From positions 310,001 to 374,000 of the forward strand of contig NZ_JYLO01000002.1 in the NCBI RefSeq assembly GCF_001439845.1: 64,000 nt of DNA, given 5' to 3'. Shown piece after piece: positions 26,069-34,124 of this stretch. The position numbers were made by a program, and so were the translations under genes. This stretch comes from Pseudomonas lactis (GTDB lineage Bacteria; Pseudomonadota; Gammaproteobacteria; Pseudomonadales; Pseudomonadaceae). Position 1 is the first letter of the stretch, and every line of letters starts with the position of its first letter. The notes beneath the pieces were generated by a model that saw nothing but the letters and a program-made list of their open reading frames with translations, had not been told where the DNA came from and searched no databases.

Positions 26069-26860
26069 TCACGCGGCTTTGGGCTTGGGTGGGAATTTCG
26101 GTGCGTGCAGACCCAGCTGCATACCGCGCTCGACCATGCCCATGATGTCTTCCTGCGCCACGTCGAACAGGCGCTTGAGTTCGGGCAAGACGAAGTACAG
26201 CGGTTGCAGGATGTCGATGCGATAGGGGGTGCGCATCGCTTCCAGCGGATCAAAGGCCTGGTGCTCAGGCTCGTCCGACAGGCAATACACACTTTCTTTA
26301 GGCGACGACAGGATGCCGCCACCGTAGATACGCCGGCCCTGGGGCGTGTCCACCAGGCCGAACTCGATGGTCATCCAGTACAGGCGCGCAAGGTACACCC
26401 GTTGCTCCTTGGTGGCCGCCAGGCCGAGCTTGCCGTAAGTGTGGGTGAATTCAGCGAACCAGGGGTTGGTCAGCAGCGGGCAGTGGCCAAAGATCTCGTG
26501 GAAAATATCCGGCTCTTGCAGGTAGTCCAGTTCTTCACGGGTGCGAATAAAAGTCGCCACCGGGAACTGCTTGCTGGCCAGCAATTCAAAAAAGGTCTGG
26601 AAGGGAATCAGCGCCGGCACGCGGGCGACTTGCCAGCCGGTGGTGTCGGCCAGCACCTTGTTGATCTCGCCCAGTTGGGGAATGCGGTCCAGGGGCAGGC
26701 CGAGCTTGTCGATGCCGTCCAAGTATTCCTGGCAGGCGCGGCCCTCGATCACTTTCAATTGGCGAGTGATCAGGGTGTTCCACACCGCATGTTCTTCTGG
26801 CGGGTAGTGGATAAAACCTTGCGCATCGGGCTCGCGGGCCACGTAGTGCGTCTGCTTCAT
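26069..26860 (-). CDS. phhA: Phenylalanine-4-hydroxylase
   Basis: This non-haem iron, tetrahydropterin-dependent monooxygenase converts phenylalanine to tyrosine. The 263-residue bacterial form lacks a regulatory domain. PDIFHEIFGHCPLL provides the two iron-binding His, and YWMTIEFGLV the Glu ligand. GRACQEYLDGID and VPALIPFQTFFELLA are further conserved pieces. AGGAGA lies 5 bp before the ATG at 26860. Upstream, the 257-bp divergent region with phhR holds a TyrR-box-like site, so PhhR activation is expected as in P. aeruginosa. Confidence 0.96.
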   Translation of the reverse strand: MKQTHYVAREPDAQGFIHYPPEEHAVWNTLITRQLKVIEGRACQEYLDGIDKLGLPLDRIPQLGEINKVLADTTGWQVARVPALIPFQTFFELLASKQFPVATFIRTREELDYLQEPDIFHEIFGHCPLLTNPWFAEFTHTYGKLGLAATKEQRVYLARLYWMTIEFGLVDTPQGRRIYGGGILSSPKESVYCLSDEPEHQAFDPLEAMRTPYRIDILQPLYFVLPELKRLFDVAQEDIMGMVERGMQLGLHAPKFPPKPKAA

Positions 26861-26978
26861 ACGGCTCTCCTGCTAGGCATTCGTTCTTGTTATGTCCTGG
26901 GATGCCTCTATTGATAACCGGATAGGCGCAGGATTCCATCAGCCTTTAATGGACGCATGTAGGAAAAATCACCGACAA

Positions 26979-26998
26979 TCGTAAAGTATTCGTTACGA
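26979..26998. promoter_or_regulatory. TyrR-box-like PhhR site between phhA and phhR
   Basis: TCGTAAAGTATTCGTTACGA has perfect TCGTAA/TTACGA arms. Aligned to the TyrR/PhhR box TGTAAA-N6-TTTACA it reads CGTAAA-GTATTC-GTTACG, with the same 6-bp centre. It lies about 118 bp before phhA and 120 bp before phhR, suited to control of one or both. Confidence 0.7.
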
Positions 26999-27117
26999 TA
27001 GTCCGACTTGTCACAGCTATGGGCTGGGAATGGCTGCCGTACTGTCACATAATCTTGACGACTATCTGCGCCCAGCGACAAAAAGACGCGGCGCCTACTC
27101 CCTTTTCGAGTCTTTCC

Positions 27118-28683
27118 ATGCGTATCAAAGTGCACTGCCAGAACCGCATCGGCATCCTGCGGGACATCCTCAACCTGCTGGTAGAGTACGGCGTCAACGT
27201 CGCCAAGGGCGAAGTCGGCGGTGAGCATGGCAACGCCATCTACCTGTTCTGCCCTAACCTTGTGAACATGCAGTTCCAGGCGTTGCGACCGCAGTTCGAG
27301 GCGATTGCCGGGGTGTTTGGCGTCAAGCGGGTAGGGCTGATGCCCAGCGAGCGTCGGCATATGGAACTCAATGCGTTGCTCGGCGCCCTGGAATTTCCAG
27401 TGCTGTCCATTGATATGGGCGGCTCCATCGTGGCCGCCAACCGTGCGGCGGCGCAGTTGCTTGGCGTACGGGTAGATGAAGTGCCCGGGATTCCCCTGTC
27501 GCGGTATGCCGAGGACTTCGACCTGCCGGAACTGGTGCGCGCCAGCAAATCGCGAATCAATGGCCTGCGTGTCAAGGTCAAGGGCGACGTATTTCTGGCG
27601 GACATCGCGCCCCTGCAATCCTCCGAGCACGACGACAGCGAAGCCATGGCCGGCGCCGTGCTCACCCTGCACCGGGCCGACCGGGTCGGTGAGCGTATCT
27701 ATAACGTGCGCAAGCAAGAGCTGCGTGGTTTCGACAGCATCTTCCAAAGCTCCAAGGTCATGGCCGCAGTGGTGCGCGAAGCACGGCGCATGGCGCCGCT
27801 GGATGCGCCGCTATTAATAGAAGGCGAAACCGGCACCGGCAAGGAGCTGCTGGCTCGAGCCTGCCACTTGGCCAGCCCGCGGGGGCAGTCGCCGTTGATG
27901 GCGCTCAACTGCGCGGGGTTGCCCGAGTCGATGGCCGAGACTGAACTGTTTGGCTATGGCCCCGGCGCATTTGAAGGGGCGCGGGCGGAAGGTAAATTGG
28001 GCCTGCTTGAGCTGACGGCGGGCGGTACCTTGTTTCTCGATGGCGTGGGAGAAATGAGCGCGCGCTTGCAGGTCAAGCTGCTGCGCTTTCTGCAGGACGG
28101 TTGTTTTCGCCGGGTGGGCAGTGATGAAGAGGTGTACCTGGACGTGCGGGTGATCTGCGCGACCCAGGTGGACTTGTCGGAACTCTGCGCCCGGGGTGAG
28201 TTTCGCCAGGACCTTTATCACCGGCTGAATGTGCTGTCGCTGCATATCCCGCCGTTGCGCGAATGCCTGGATGGCCTCGCGCCGTTGGTCGAGCACTTTC
28301 TCGACCAGGCCAGTCGGCAGATCGGTTGCCCACTGCCCAAGCTGGCCCCTGCGGCCATGGACAAACTCAGCCACTACCACTGGCCGGGCAACGTGCGGCA
28401 ATTGGAAAACGTGCTGTTCCAGGCGGTGTCGTTGTGTGAGGGCGGTACGGTCAAGGTTGAGCATATTCGTCTGCCGGACTATGGCGTGCGCCAGCCGCTG
28501 GGTGATTTTTCCCTGGAGGGCAGCCTGGAGGATATCGTCGGGCGCTTTGAGAAGGCGGTGTTGGAAAGCCTGTACGCCGAACACCCCAGCAGTCGCCAGT
28601 TGGGCAAGCGCCTGGGGGTGTCGCACACCACCATTGCCAACAAACTGCGCGATTACGAAGTGCTCAAGGCTGATCGCAGTTAA
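27118..28683 (+). CDS. phhR: PhhR, TyrR-like aromatic amino acid regulator
   Basis: The 521-residue regulator has an N-terminal ACT domain (MRIKVHCQNRIGILRDILNL), a PAS domain (about residues 80-190), an AAA+ domain with Walker A GETGTGKE and LFLDGVGEMSARLQ, and a C-terminal Fis-type helix-turn-helix ending LGVSHTTIANKLRDYEVL. Where sigma-54 activators have GAFTGA it has GAFEGA, as TyrR and PhhR do, which act with sigma-70. The start at 27118 gives the ACT domain directly; the open frame upstream adds 33 residues without a family match. It should respond to phenylalanine and tyrosine to activate phhABC. Confidence 0.93.
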   Translation: MRIKVHCQNRIGILRDILNLLVEYGVNVAKGEVGGEHGNAIYLFCPNLVNMQFQALRPQFEAIAGVFGVKRVGLMPSERRHMELNALLGALEFPVLSIDMGGSIVAANRAAAQLLGVRVDEVPGIPLSRYAEDFDLPELVRASKSRINGLRVKVKGDVFLADIAPLQSSEHDDSEAMAGAVLTLHRADRVGERIYNVRKQELRGFDSIFQSSKVMAAVVREARRMAPLDAPLLIEGETGTGKELLARACHLASPRGQSPLMALNCAGLPESMAETELFGYGPGAFEGARAEGKLGLLELTAGGTLFLDGVGEMSARLQVKLLRFLQDGCFRRVGSDEEVYLDVRVICATQVDLSELCARGEFRQDLYHRLNVLSLHIPPLRECLDGLAPLVEHFLDQASRQIGCPLPKLAPAAMDKLSHYHWPGNVRQLENVLFQAVSLCEGGTVKVEHIRLPDYGVRQPLGDFSLEGSLEDIVGRFEKAVLESLYAEHPSSRQLGKRLGVSHTTIANKLRDYEVLKADRS

Positions 28684-28687
28684 AACG

Positions 28688-28715
28688 GTGGGAGCTGGCT
28701 TGCCTGCGATGACGG
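28688..28715. repeat. REP arm after phhR
   Basis: A GTGGGAGCTGGCTTGCCTGCG unit immediately follows the phhR stop. Its inverted partner lies about 440 bp away at 29154-29184, with a long repeat sequence between the two arms. Confidence 0.85.
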
Positions 28716-28736
28716 CCTAACAGTCAACACAGTTGG

Positions 28737-29073
28737 ACCGGGTACATATCCGTTATTTAGGTAACGGCCACTTAGGGTTCCGCTCTGACAGCGGCTCACT
28801 TTTGAAAGGAGCCGGAATGCCGGCCCAGCCAAAAGTAAGCAAAAGGCTCTTGCCCCACCACTCGGCACCTCGCTTAGGCTCGGTGTGCCCGAACACAGGC
28901 TTGAATCCGTGGGCCGCCGCCACGCGCCATCCATGGCGCGGGGCGGCTAACCCGGCGTCCTGCCGGGTTACCCACGAATTCAAGCCTGCGTTCGGCCAGC
29001 GTGGTTTAACGGGGCGCCTGAGATCAAGATCAAGAGCAGATCAAGAGCGACTTGCTTCGCATCGTGGTTACCG
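28737..29073. repeat. Long structured intergenic repeat of fluorescent pseudomonads
   Basis: This non-coding stretch contains phrases that I recall from many intergenic regions of P. fluorescens-group genomes (GTTATTTAGGTAACGGCC, CTTGCCCCACCACTCGGCAC, GGTTTAACGGGGCGCCTGAG). Its core 28897-28987 folds as a three-way junction. The closing stem pairs AGGCTTGAAT (28897) with ATTCAAGCCT (28978) plus GTGGG/CCCAC. An inner arm GCCGCC/GGCGGC carries a hairpin CGCGCCAT/ATGGCGCG, and a separate hairpin is TAACCCGGC/GCCGGGTTA (28948-28970). The pairing is read from the sequence; recurrence elsewhere is from general knowledge and not checked here. Confidence 0.75.
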
Positions 29074-29153
29074 TTTGCTGCTACAGCCCACAAGGTTGTG
29101 TAGATATCTATGCTGCGATAGGGGACTGTCAGTTGGCATATCAGTGCCTGTTC

Positions 29154-29184
29154 CGCCGCTATCGCAGGCAAGCCAGCTCCCACA
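29154..29184. repeat. REP arm before flgF, inverted partner of 28688
   Basis: CGCTATCGCAGGCAAGCCAG continues to CTCCCACA at 29184, the reverse complement of the unit at 28688-28715. The two arms bracket the long repeat. Confidence 0.85.
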
Positions 29185-29324
29185 TTTGAGCTCTGTCGTT
29201 TTTCAGGCCGGTGTTTGCCGCTGGCGGCAGTAGTCCGCCGTTTTTTCGACTGTTTCTCCCTTGCCTATTTCAGATACCTCCACGAAACCCCCGCCGCGCC
29301 TGGACTTTGGCCTCTTTTGAAAAG

Positions 29325-29342
29325 TTGGTTCGCAAATTGCTT
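29325..29342 (+). promoter_or_regulatory. Sigma-54 promoter of the flgFGHIJKL operon
   Basis: TTGGTTCG-CAAA-TTGCTT has the -24 GG and -12 GC separated by exactly 10 bases, against the consensus TTGGCACG-N4-TTGCT. It lies 55 bp before the flgF GTG. Class II flagellar genes in Pseudomonas are transcribed by RpoN with FleQ or FleR. Confidence 0.75.
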
Positions 29343-29397
29343 AAGCCTCCTCAGTACAGCGGTGGGCGGCAAGCGTCCGTCAGAAAGAGGATAGAGC

Positions 29398-30138
29398 GTG
29401 GACAAGTACCTTTATGTGGCAATGACCGGCGCCAGCCAGAATGCACTGGCGCAGAAGGCCCATGCCAACAATCTGGCGAACATTTCCACCAACGGCTTTC
29501 AGCGCGACCTGGAGCAGGCGCGTTCGATGCCGGTGTTCGGTGACAGCTTTCCGGCGCGGGCGTTTGCCATGACCGAGCGGCCGGCCACTGACTTTTCTCC
29601 GGGCGCGATGATCGAAACCGGCCGCGACCTCGACGTGGCCGTCAGCGGTGACGGCTGGATGGCCGTGCAAACCCCGGATGGCGGCGAAGCCTACGTGCGC
29701 AGCGCCAGCATGAACGTGGATGCCCTGGGCGTGCTGCGTGCCGGCAACGGTATGCCAATCATGGGCAACGGTGGCCCGATTGCCGTGCCGCCCCAGCAGA
29801 AAATCGAAGTGGGTTCGGACGGCACCATCAGCATCCGTGCCATGGGCGAAGGCCCGCGGGTGATGGCGGAAGTGGACCGTATCAAGATGGTCCAGCCTGA
29901 CCTCAAGAACATGACCAAAGGCCTGGACGGCACCATCCACACCAAGGATGGCCAGCCGGCCCAGGCCGACGCGAACGTGCGGCTGACCTCGGGTTTCCTG
30001 CAGGCAAGCAACGTCAATGCCGTGGAAGAAATGACCGCGGTGCTGGCGCTGGCCAAGCAGTTCGAGCTGCACATCAAGATGATGAACAGCGCTAAAGAAG
30101 ACGACCAGGCCATGACGCGCGTCATGCAGATGAGCTGA
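29398..30138 (+). CDS. flgF: Flagellar proximal rod protein FlgF
   Basis: This rod protein (246 residues) is exported by the flagellar type III apparatus and forms part of the proximal rod with FlgB, FlgC and FliE. The N-terminal rod motif is NALAQKAHANNLANISTNGF, and the C-terminal partner helix LALAKQFELHIKMMNSAKED forms the D0 coiled coil. The start is GTG at 29398, with AGAAAGAGG upstream. flgB, flgC, flgD and flgE, which usually come before flgF, are not adjacent here; phhR and a repeat lie upstream instead. Confidence 0.96.
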   Translation: MDKYLYVAMTGASQNALAQKAHANNLANISTNGFQRDLEQARSMPVFGDSFPARAFAMTERPATDFSPGAMIETGRDLDVAVSGDGWMAVQTPDGGEAYVRSASMNVDALGVLRAGNGMPIMGNGGPIAVPPQQKIEVGSDGTISIRAMGEGPRVMAEVDRIKMVQPDLKNMTKGLDGTIHTKDGQPAQADANVRLTSGFLQASNVNAVEEMTAVLALAKQFELHIKMMNSAKEDDQAMTRVMQMS

Positions 30139-30200
30139 TTCAAGCCCACTAATTAATTTGCAACGCAGCGCCAACCATCCGGCGCACGAAGGAGAACAGC

Positions 30201-30986
30201 ATGCTTCCGGCTCTATGGGTTGCCAAGACAGGCCTGTCCGCCCAGGACACCAACCTGACGACCATTTCCAACAACCTGGCAAACGTGTCGACCACGGGCT
30301 TTAAACGTGACCGCGCCGAGTTCCAGGACTTGCTCTATCAGATCAAGAAGCAACCGGGCGCCCAATCGACCCAGGACAGCGAACTGCCGTCGGGCCTGCA
30401 ATTGGGTACCGGTGTGCAGATCGTCGGCACCCAGAAAAACTTCAGCGCCGGTAACCTGCAGCAAACCGGCCAGCCCCTGGACATGGCGATCAATGGTCGC
30501 GGCTTTTTCCAGGTGCTGCAACCGGATGGCACCACCTCTTACACCCGTGACGGCACCTTCCACCTGGACTCCAACGGCCAGATCGTGACCGCTAACGGTT
30601 TCGCCCTGGAGCCTGCCGTCGTGGTGCCTCCCGACGCCAAGACCTTCACCGTCGGCAACGACGGCACCGTGTCCATCACCGTCGCGGGCAACCCGGCGTC
30701 CCAAGTGATCGGTAACCTGCAAACCGCCGACTTCATCAACCCGGCCGGCCTGCAGGCGATGGGCAACAACCTGTTCCTGGAAACCGCCTCCAGTGGCGCG
30801 CCGCAAATCGGCACCCCTGGCTTGAACGGCTTCGGTACCACGCTGCAAAGCACCCTGGAAACCTCCAACGTCAGTACCGTTGAGGAGATGGTCAACATGA
30901 TCACCACCCAGCGCGCCTACGAGATGAACTCCAAGGTGATTTCCACCGCCGACCAGATGCTTTCGTTCGTCACGCAGAATCTGTAA
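30201..30986 (+). CDS. flgG: Flagellar distal rod protein FlgG
   Basis: FlgG (261 residues) forms the distal rod. It starts MLPALWVAKTGLSAQDTNLT with the rod motif TISNNLANVSTTGFKRDRAEF. It ends with ETSNVSTVEEMVNMITTQRAY and EMNSKVISTADQMLS, the conserved FlgG/FlgE C-terminal helix. GLQLGTGVQIVGTQKNFSAG is the FlgG-specific region. GAAGGAG lies 7 bp before the ATG. Confidence 0.97.
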   Translation: MLPALWVAKTGLSAQDTNLTTISNNLANVSTTGFKRDRAEFQDLLYQIKKQPGAQSTQDSELPSGLQLGTGVQIVGTQKNFSAGNLQQTGQPLDMAINGRGFFQVLQPDGTTSYTRDGTFHLDSNGQIVTANGFALEPAVVVPPDAKTFTVGNDGTVSITVAGNPASQVIGNLQTADFINPAGLQAMGNNLFLETASSGAPQIGTPGLNGFGTTLQSTLETSNVSTVEEMVNMITTQRAYEMNSKVISTADQMLSFVTQNL

Positions 30987-31038
30987 TCAGTCTATGGGGC
31001 GCCCTTGAGGGTGCCTGCAACACCGTGAGGTTAGGGTC

Positions 31039-31734
31039 ATGAATCGCTATGTTTGTGTGTTGGCATTGAGTGGGATCGCCGTGCTTGCGGGCTGTGTCGC
31101 CCCCTCGCCAAAGCCCAATGACCCGTACTACGCGCCGGTGTTGCCACGCACGCCGCTGCCGGCGGCGGCCAACAATGGCTCGATCTACCAGGCCGGGTTC
31201 GAGCAGAACCTGTACAGCGACCGCAAGGCGTTCCGGGTCGGTGACATCATCACCATCACCCTGAACGAGAAGACCCAGGCCAGCAAGAACGCCAACTCGC
31301 AGATCGGCAAAAACAGCAAGACCAGCATTGGCCTGACCTCGCTGTTCGGCGGCGGCTTGAACACCAACAACCCGCTGGGCGGTGGTGACCTGAGCCTGGA
31401 CGCCGGCTACAGCGGCGACCGCGCCACCAACGGCAAGAGCGCGGCCGGGCAGGGCAACAGCCTGACCGGTTCGATCACCGTGACCGTCGCCGACGTATTG
31501 CCCAACGGCATCATTGCCGTGCGCGGTGAAAAGTGGATGACCCTCAACACCGGCGACGAGCTGGTGCGCATCGCCGGCATGGTCCGCGCCGATGACATCT
31601 CCACCGACAACACCGTGCCGTCGACGCGCATTGCCGATGCACGCATTACCTACTCGGGCACCGGTTCGTTTGCCGATGCGAGCCAGCCGGGCTGGTTCGA
31701 CCGCTTCTTCCTCAGCCCGCTGTTCCCTTTCTAG
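31039..31734 (+). CDS. flgH: Flagellar L-ring protein FlgH (lipoprotein)
   Basis: FlgH forms the outer-membrane L ring around the rod. The 231-residue precursor has a lipoprotein signal with lipobox LAGC (Cys near residue 19). [20 protein letters not shown] and [20 protein letters not shown] are conserved, and the C-terminus [14 protein letters not shown] ends in Phe. Its stop TAG is 9 bp before the probable flgI start. Confidence 0.97.
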   Translation: MNRYVCVLALSGIAVLAGCVAPSPKPNDPYYAPVLPRTPLPAAANNGSIYQAGFEQNLYSDRKAFRVGDIITITLNEKTQASKNANSQIGKNSKTSIGLTSLFGGGLNTNNPLGGGDLSLDAGYSGDRATNGKSAAGQGNSLTGSITVTVADVLPNGIIAVRGEKWMTLNTGDELVRIAGMVRADDISTDNTVPSTRIADARITYSGTGSFADASQPGWFDRFFLSPLFPF

Positions 31735-31743
31735 GTGGCCATT

Positions 31744-32850
31744 TTGAAGTTCAAACAGCTGATGGCGATGGCGCTTTTGTTGGCCTTGAGCGCTGTGGCC
31801 CAGGCCGAGCGCTTGAAGGACATCGCCAGTATTTCCGGCGTGCGCTCCAACCAGTTGATCGGCTATGGCCTAGTCGTGGGGCTTAACGGCACGGGTGACC
31901 AGACCACCCAGACGCCGTTCACCCTGCAAACCTTCAACAACATGCTCTCGCAGTTCGGCATCAAAGTGCCGCCAGGCTCGGGCAACGTGCAGTTGAAGAA
32001 CGTCGCAGCGGTGTCAATCAGCGCCGATCTGCCCGCGTTCGCCAAGCCGGGGCAGGTGGTGGATATCACCGTGTCGTCCATGGGTAACTCCAAGAGCCTG
32101 CGCGGCGGCACCTTGCTGATGACGCCGCTCAAAGGTATCGACGGCAACGTCTACGCCATCGCCCAGGGCAACCTGGTGGTCGGCGGTTTTGACGCCGAAG
32201 GCCGCGACGGTTCGAAGATCACCGTCAACGTGCCGTCGGCCGGTCGTATCCCCGGTGGCGCCACGGTTGAACGCACCGTGCCGAGTGGTTTCAACCAGGG
32301 CAACAGCCTGACCCTGAACCTCAACCGCTCCGACTTCACCACCGCCAAGCGCGTGGTCGACAAGATCAATGACATGCTCGGCCCTGGCGTGGCCCAGGCC
32401 ATCGACGGCGGCTCGGTTCGCGTCACTGCGCCTTTGGACCCAAGCCAGCGTGTGGACTACCTGTCGATCCTGGAAAACCTTGAGGTGGACCCCGGCCAGG
32501 CCGTGGCCAAAGTCATCATCAACTCGCGCACCGGCACCATCGTGATCGGCCAGAACGTCAAGGTCTCGCCAGCGGCGGTAACCCACGGCAGCCTGACGGT
32601 GACCATCACCGAAGACCCGATCGTCAGCCAGCCTGGGCCGTTGTCCGGTGGCCAGACGGCCGTGGTCCCGCGCTCGCGCGTCAATGCCCAGCAAGAAGCC
32701 AAGCCGATGTTCAAGTTCGGCCCCGGCACCACCCTGGACGAGATTGTCCGTGCGGTGAACCAGGTGGGCGCTGCGCCCGGCGACTTGATGGCGATCCTCG
32801 AAGCTTTGAAGCAGGCCGGCGCGTTGCAAGCCGACCTGATCGTGATCTGA
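31744..32850 (+). CDS. flgI: Flagellar P-ring protein FlgI
   Basis: FlgI forms the periplasmic P ring in the peptidoglycan layer. The 368-residue precursor starting at TTG 31744 has signal peptide [21 protein letters not shown], then [26 protein letters not shown] lies 5 bp before the TTG, which supports it over the in-frame GTG at 31735 that begins directly after the flgH stop. The last residues [14 protein letters not shown] are typical. flgJ follows within 5-10 bp. Confidence 0.94.
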   Translation: MKFKQLMAMALLLALSAVAQAERLKDIASISGVRSNQLIGYGLVVGLNGTGDQTTQTPFTLQTFNNMLSQFGIKVPPGSGNVQLKNVAAVSISADLPAFAKPGQVVDITVSSMGNSKSLRGGTLLMTPLKGIDGNVYAIAQGNLVVGGFDAEGRDGSKITVNVPSAGRIPGGATVERTVPSGFNQGNSLTLNLNRSDFTTAKRVVDKINDMLGPGVAQAIDGGSVRVTAPLDPSQRVDYLSILENLEVDPGQAVAKVIINSRTGTIVIGQNVKVSPAAVTHGSLTVTITEDPIVSQPGPLSGGQTAVVPRSRVNAQQEAKPMFKFGPGTTLDEIVRAVNQVGAAPGDLMAILEALKQAGALQADLIVI

Positions 32851-32854
32851 GGCC

Positions 32855-34114
32855 ATGGCCATGGATATGCGCAAGAGCGGTATCAGCAGCACGGCGGACT
32901 CGGGGTCTTACTCCGACCTGAACCGGCTTAACCAGCTCAAGGTCGGCGACGACAAAAACAGTGAAGGCAACCTGCGCAAAGTGGCGCAGGAATTCGAGTC
33001 GCTGTTTTTGAACGAGATGCTCAAGTCCATGCGTTCGGCCACCGAGGCCCTGGGCAAGGACAACCCGCTGAACACCCCGGCCGCCAAGCAATACCAGGAA
33101 ATGTACGACCAGCAATTGGCGGTGTCGATGTCCCGCGAAGGCGGTGGTATCGGCCTGGCCGATGTGCTGATGCGCCAGATGCAGAAGAACAAGCCGGTGG
33201 AGGCCCAGGCCGCCACCTTGCAAGGCCCGGCGGCGGATGCGCCGGTGAAGAAAGTCGATGTGCCGACCGAGATTGCCGCCGGTACCCAGGCCGAAGGCCC
33301 GTTGGGCCGCTCCAATGGCCAGCGGCCTTTGTGGGCGTATCGCGTGGCCGTGCCTGAGGGCGCCAGCACCCATGCCAACGACATGGAACTGATGAACCAG
33401 CGCCGTATCGCCTTGCCCAGCAGGCTGGCCGACCGCCTGCTGGCGGGCATCGTGCCGAACGCTCCGGTCGAAGCCAAAGCCGCGCCCCTGCGTAACAGCG
33501 CTGCCGACGACACGGTCATCAACAGCAGCGCGCGTAGCTTTGCCGTGCCGAGCGGGCGCATGCAGGTGTATGGCCGCGCCATTGCGCAGCCACCGCTGGC
33601 GCCGGCCAAGAAAGCCTTCAGTTCCCAGGATGAATTTGTTGCCACCATGCTGCCGATGGCCAAGGCCGCCGCCGCACGTATCGGTATCGACCCCAAGTAC
33701 CTGGTGGCCCAGGCCGCACTGGAAACCGGCTGGGGCAAATCGGTGATGCGCGCCGAGGACGGCAGCAGCAGCCACAACCTGTTCGGCATCAAGGCCGGCC
33801 AGAGCTGGCAGGGCGGCCAGGCCCGGGCGATCACCAGCGAGTTTCGCGATGGTGCGATGGTCAAGGAAACGGCGCAGTTCCGTTCCTACAGCTCCTATCA
33901 GGACAGCTTCCACGACCTCGTGACCCTGCTGCAAAGCCATGATCGCTATAAAGAAGTTGTGAAATCAGCCGACAACCCGGAACAGTTTGTACGCGAGTTG
34001 CAAAAAGCCGGTTATGCAACCGACCCGGATTACGCCAGCAAGATTTCGCAGATCGCAAAAAACATGAACAGTTACCAGAACTACGCTGCCGCTGGCGCAA
34101 CCACACATTTATAA
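32855..34114 (+). CDS. flgJ: FlgJ: rod cap and peptidoglycan hydrolase
   Basis: This dual-domain protein (419 residues) caps the growing rod and cuts peptidoglycan. The N-terminal half has VAQEFESLFLNEMLKSMRSA (rod-scaffold domain). A linker of about 100 residues rich in A and P follows. The C-terminal GH73 glucosaminidase has VAQAALETGWGKSV, with the catalytic Glu, and NLFGIKAG. Two in-frame ATG codons (32855 and 32861) are possible; TGAGG lies upstream and its spacing fits the second slightly better. It sits between flgI and flgK as usual. Confidence 0.95.
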   Translation: MAMDMRKSGISSTADSGSYSDLNRLNQLKVGDDKNSEGNLRKVAQEFESLFLNEMLKSMRSATEALGKDNPLNTPAAKQYQEMYDQQLAVSMSREGGGIGLADVLMRQMQKNKPVEAQAATLQGPAADAPVKKVDVPTEIAAGTQAEGPLGRSNGQRPLWAYRVAVPEGASTHANDMELMNQRRIALPSRLADRLLAGIVPNAPVEAKAAPLRNSAADDTVINSSARSFAVPSGRMQVYGRAIAQPPLAPAKKAFSSQDEFVATMLPMAKAAAARIGIDPKYLVAQAALETGWGKSVMRAEDGSSSHNLFGIKAGQSWQGGQARAITSEFRDGAMVKETAQFRSYSSYQDSFHDLVTLLQSHDRYKEVVKSADNPEQFVRELQKAGYATDPDYASKISQIAKNMNSYQNYAAAGATTHL

Positions 34115-34124
34115 GGTCTGAACC

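Noticed and set aside
28753..29233. Open frames within the long intergenic repeat
   Set aside because: Both strands are open by chance, but the region is dominated by inverted repeats of RNA type; annotated hypotheticals in such repeats are not credible.
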